64,000 nucleotides of DNA from Elioraea thermophila (ex Habib et al. 2022). GTDB lineage: Bacteria; Pseudomonadota; Alphaproteobacteria; Acetobacterales; Acetobacteraceae. Below, in pieces: positions 62,852 to 64,000 of the stretch. A program made the translations under genes and the position numbers. Numbering within the stretch: the stretch's first letter is position 1; every line of letters starts with the position of its first letter. The notes beneath the pieces are model-generated. The model was given only the letters and a program-made list of their open reading frames with translations. It had not been told where the DNA came from and ran no database searches. The DNA is taken from NCBI RefSeq assembly GCF_003336755.1, contig NZ_QMDI01000002.1:868001-932000 (forward strand), read 5' to 3'.

Positions 62852-64000
62852 ATGACGAACGCGTTCATCCCGCTGCCGACGTCGGCGGGGTTCACGGCGC
62901 AGCGCCTGTTCACGGTGAACCACGCGGCAACACCCGCCGGCGGAGCCGAGGTCGCCGCCTACGACCCTGTGCTGCGCCTCGCCTTCATCATGGGGCCGAA
63001 CGGGGTCGACATCGTCACCGCCGTCGCCCGCCCGGGCAAGCCGGCAGGCACCATCCTCGCCAGCGTCGACGTCACTCCCTTCGGCGGCAACGCCAATTCC
63101 ATCGCCTTCCACGACGGCCTGCTCGGCATCGCCCTCGCCGGGCCGGACAAGACCCAGCCCGGAACGGTGCTGACGTTCCGCATCGGCGGCGAGGTCGACC
63201 CGGTCGCGGGCTTCCGCCCGACCGTCACGCCGGTCGCCACCTACACGGTCGGCGCCAACCCGGACCAGATCACCTTCACCCCGGACGGCACGAAGCTTCT
63301 GGTCGCCAACGAGGGCGAGCCGAACGGCTACCGCCCGGGCGACGTCGACCCGGAAGGCTCGGTCTCCATCATCGACCTCGCCTCGGGCACCGTGCGCACC
63401 GCCGACTTCACCGCCTTCAACGGCGAGATCGACGCGCTGCGTGCTGCCGGCGTCCGCATCTTCGGCCCCGGTGCGACCGTCGCGCAGGACCTCGAGCCCG
63501 AGTACATCACCGTCTCCGCCGACGGGAAGACGGCCTTCGTCGCGCTGCAGGAGAACAATGCGATCGCCGTGCTCGACATCGAGCAGGCCGCCTTCGTCTC
63601 CATCCTCCCGCTCGGGCTCAAGGACCACTCGCTCCCCGGCAACGGGCTCGATGCCTCCGATCGCGACGGCCCTGGCAACGGCCCGGCGATCAACATCCGC
63701 ACCTGGCCGGTCTTCGGCATGTACCAGCCGGACGGGATCGCCACCTTCACCTTCAACGGAGTAGAGTACATCGCCTCCGCCAACGAGGGCGACGCGCGGG
63801 ATTGGCCGGGCTTCAACGAGGAGGTGCGCGTCGGCGCCGCCTCTTACGTGCTCGATCCCGGCACGTTCCCCAATGCCGCGGTGCTGAAGCAGGCCGCCAA
63901 TCTCGGCCGGCTCACCGTATCCAACGCCACGGGCGATACGAACGGCGACGGGCGCTTCGACCAGATCCACGTCTTCGGCGCCCGCTCGCTCTCCTTCTGG
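62852..64000 (+). CDS. Choice-of-anchor I family protein (partial)
   Basis: At least 383 residues, running off the right edge with no stop. Seven-bladed-propeller-like repeats of the choice-of-anchor I family are clear: GANPDQITFTPDGTKLLVAN, EGEPNGYRPGDVDPEGSVSI, DLEPEYITVSADGKTAFVAL, QENNAIAVLDIEQAAF, YQPDGIATFTFNG, IASANEGDARDWPGF and NATGDTNGDGRFDQIHVFG. Members are large secreted proteins, some linked to alkaline phosphatase activity. There is no N-terminal signal peptide (MTNAFIPLPTSAGF), which suggests type I secretion by a C-terminal signal outside the window. GAAGAGG precedes the ATG, and a Pho-box-like repeat lies upstream. Confidence 0.88.
   Translation, partial: MTNAFIPLPTSAGFTAQRLFTVNHAATPAGGAEVAAYDPVLRLAFIMGPNGVDIVTAVARPGKPAGTILASVDVTPFGGNANSIAFHDGLLGIALAGPDKTQPGTVLTFRIGGEVDPVAGFRPTVTPVATYTVGANPDQITFTPDGTKLLVANEGEPNGYRPGDVDPEGSVSIIDLASGTVRTADFTAFNGEIDALRAAGVRIFGPGATVAQDLEPEYITVSADGKTAFVALQENNAIAVLDIEQAAFVSILPLGLKDHSLPGNGLDASDRDGPGNGPAINIRTWPVFGMYQPDGIATFTFNGVEYIASANEGDARDWPGFNEEVRVGAASYVLDPGTFPNAAVLKQAANLGRLTVSNATGDTNGDGRFDQIHVFGARSLSFW

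Noticed and set aside
1-64000. CRISPR arrays, insertion sequences, prophage or integrase genes
   Set aside because: No regularly spaced repeats, transposase motifs, terminal inverted repeats or phage structural genes were seen on either strand.

Overview
The window is a high-GC (roughly 70 percent by eye) chromosomal segment from a phototrophic alphaproteobacterium. It carries a purple-bacterial photosynthesis gene cluster (type-II reaction centre, light-harvesting 1, bacteriochlorophyll a and acyclic carotenoid genes). Other alphaproteobacterial markers are a DUF2336 protein, an Hsp20-DUF1150 pair and a tripartite tricarboxylate transporter with a Bug-type binding protein. Together with several PEP-CTERM proteins, this suggests the Rhodospirillales/Acetobacteraceae, possibly an Elioraea-like organism. 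The genus is an inference from gene content and was not tested.

Region 1 (1-13150), photosynthesis. A leftward superoperon reads crtE-crtF-bchC-bchX-bchY-bchZ-pufB-pufA-pufL-pufM, with start/stop overlaps at most junctions of the crtE-bchZ part; pufM runs off the left edge. A promoter with two PpsR/CrtJ-like palindromes lies before bchC. A perfect PpsR palindrome lies in the divergent crtE/crtD intergenic region. crtD-crtC read rightward. Convergent to crtC are two unannotated-looking single-TM microproteins, a SAM methyltransferase and a small hypothetical gene preceded by a perfect CRP-type palindrome.

Region 2 (13150-26070), housekeeping and stress. It holds a DUF2336 protein and a PAS-GGDEF diguanylate cyclase, the lysine/peptidoglycan genes dapD-dapE with a membrane protein, and a leftward def-fmt-truA operon. 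Hsp20-DUF1150 follow behind an RpoH-type promoter, then a decayed nitroreductase, a nicotinamidase with a Tat-like leader, and a ketopantoate-reductase-like gene behind an oxalate-CoA-ligase-like enzyme.

Region 3 (26070-35800). It holds a tctCBA-type transporter, an endonuclease/exonuclease/phosphatase protein, and tRNA-Met overlapping the 3' end of mnmA, whose protein carries an EF-hand-like tail. Two PEP-CTERM genes and the debris of two broken genes follow: an OmpW remnant and a KAP P-loop NTPase whose middle has been replaced by a PEP-CTERM gene.

Region 4 (35900-46000). A leftward cysteine/Fe-S operon reads cysE-iscR-nifS-like-iscS-fdx-tenA. Next come an alpha/beta hydrolase lacking the usual serine nucleophile, anmK, tyrS, and a peptide-binding protein with a frameshift at its signal peptide.

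Region 5 (46100-64000). It holds a chemoreceptor, an AsmA/YhdP-like giant envelope protein, glnE, and a Bcp peroxiredoxin with a histone-H1-like tail. A Crp/Fnr regulator and a complete five-gene Dpp-type ABC transporter follow. A third PEP-CTERM gene is divergent from a choice-of-anchor I protein that runs off the right edge; each of these two genes has a Pho-box-like direct repeat upstream.
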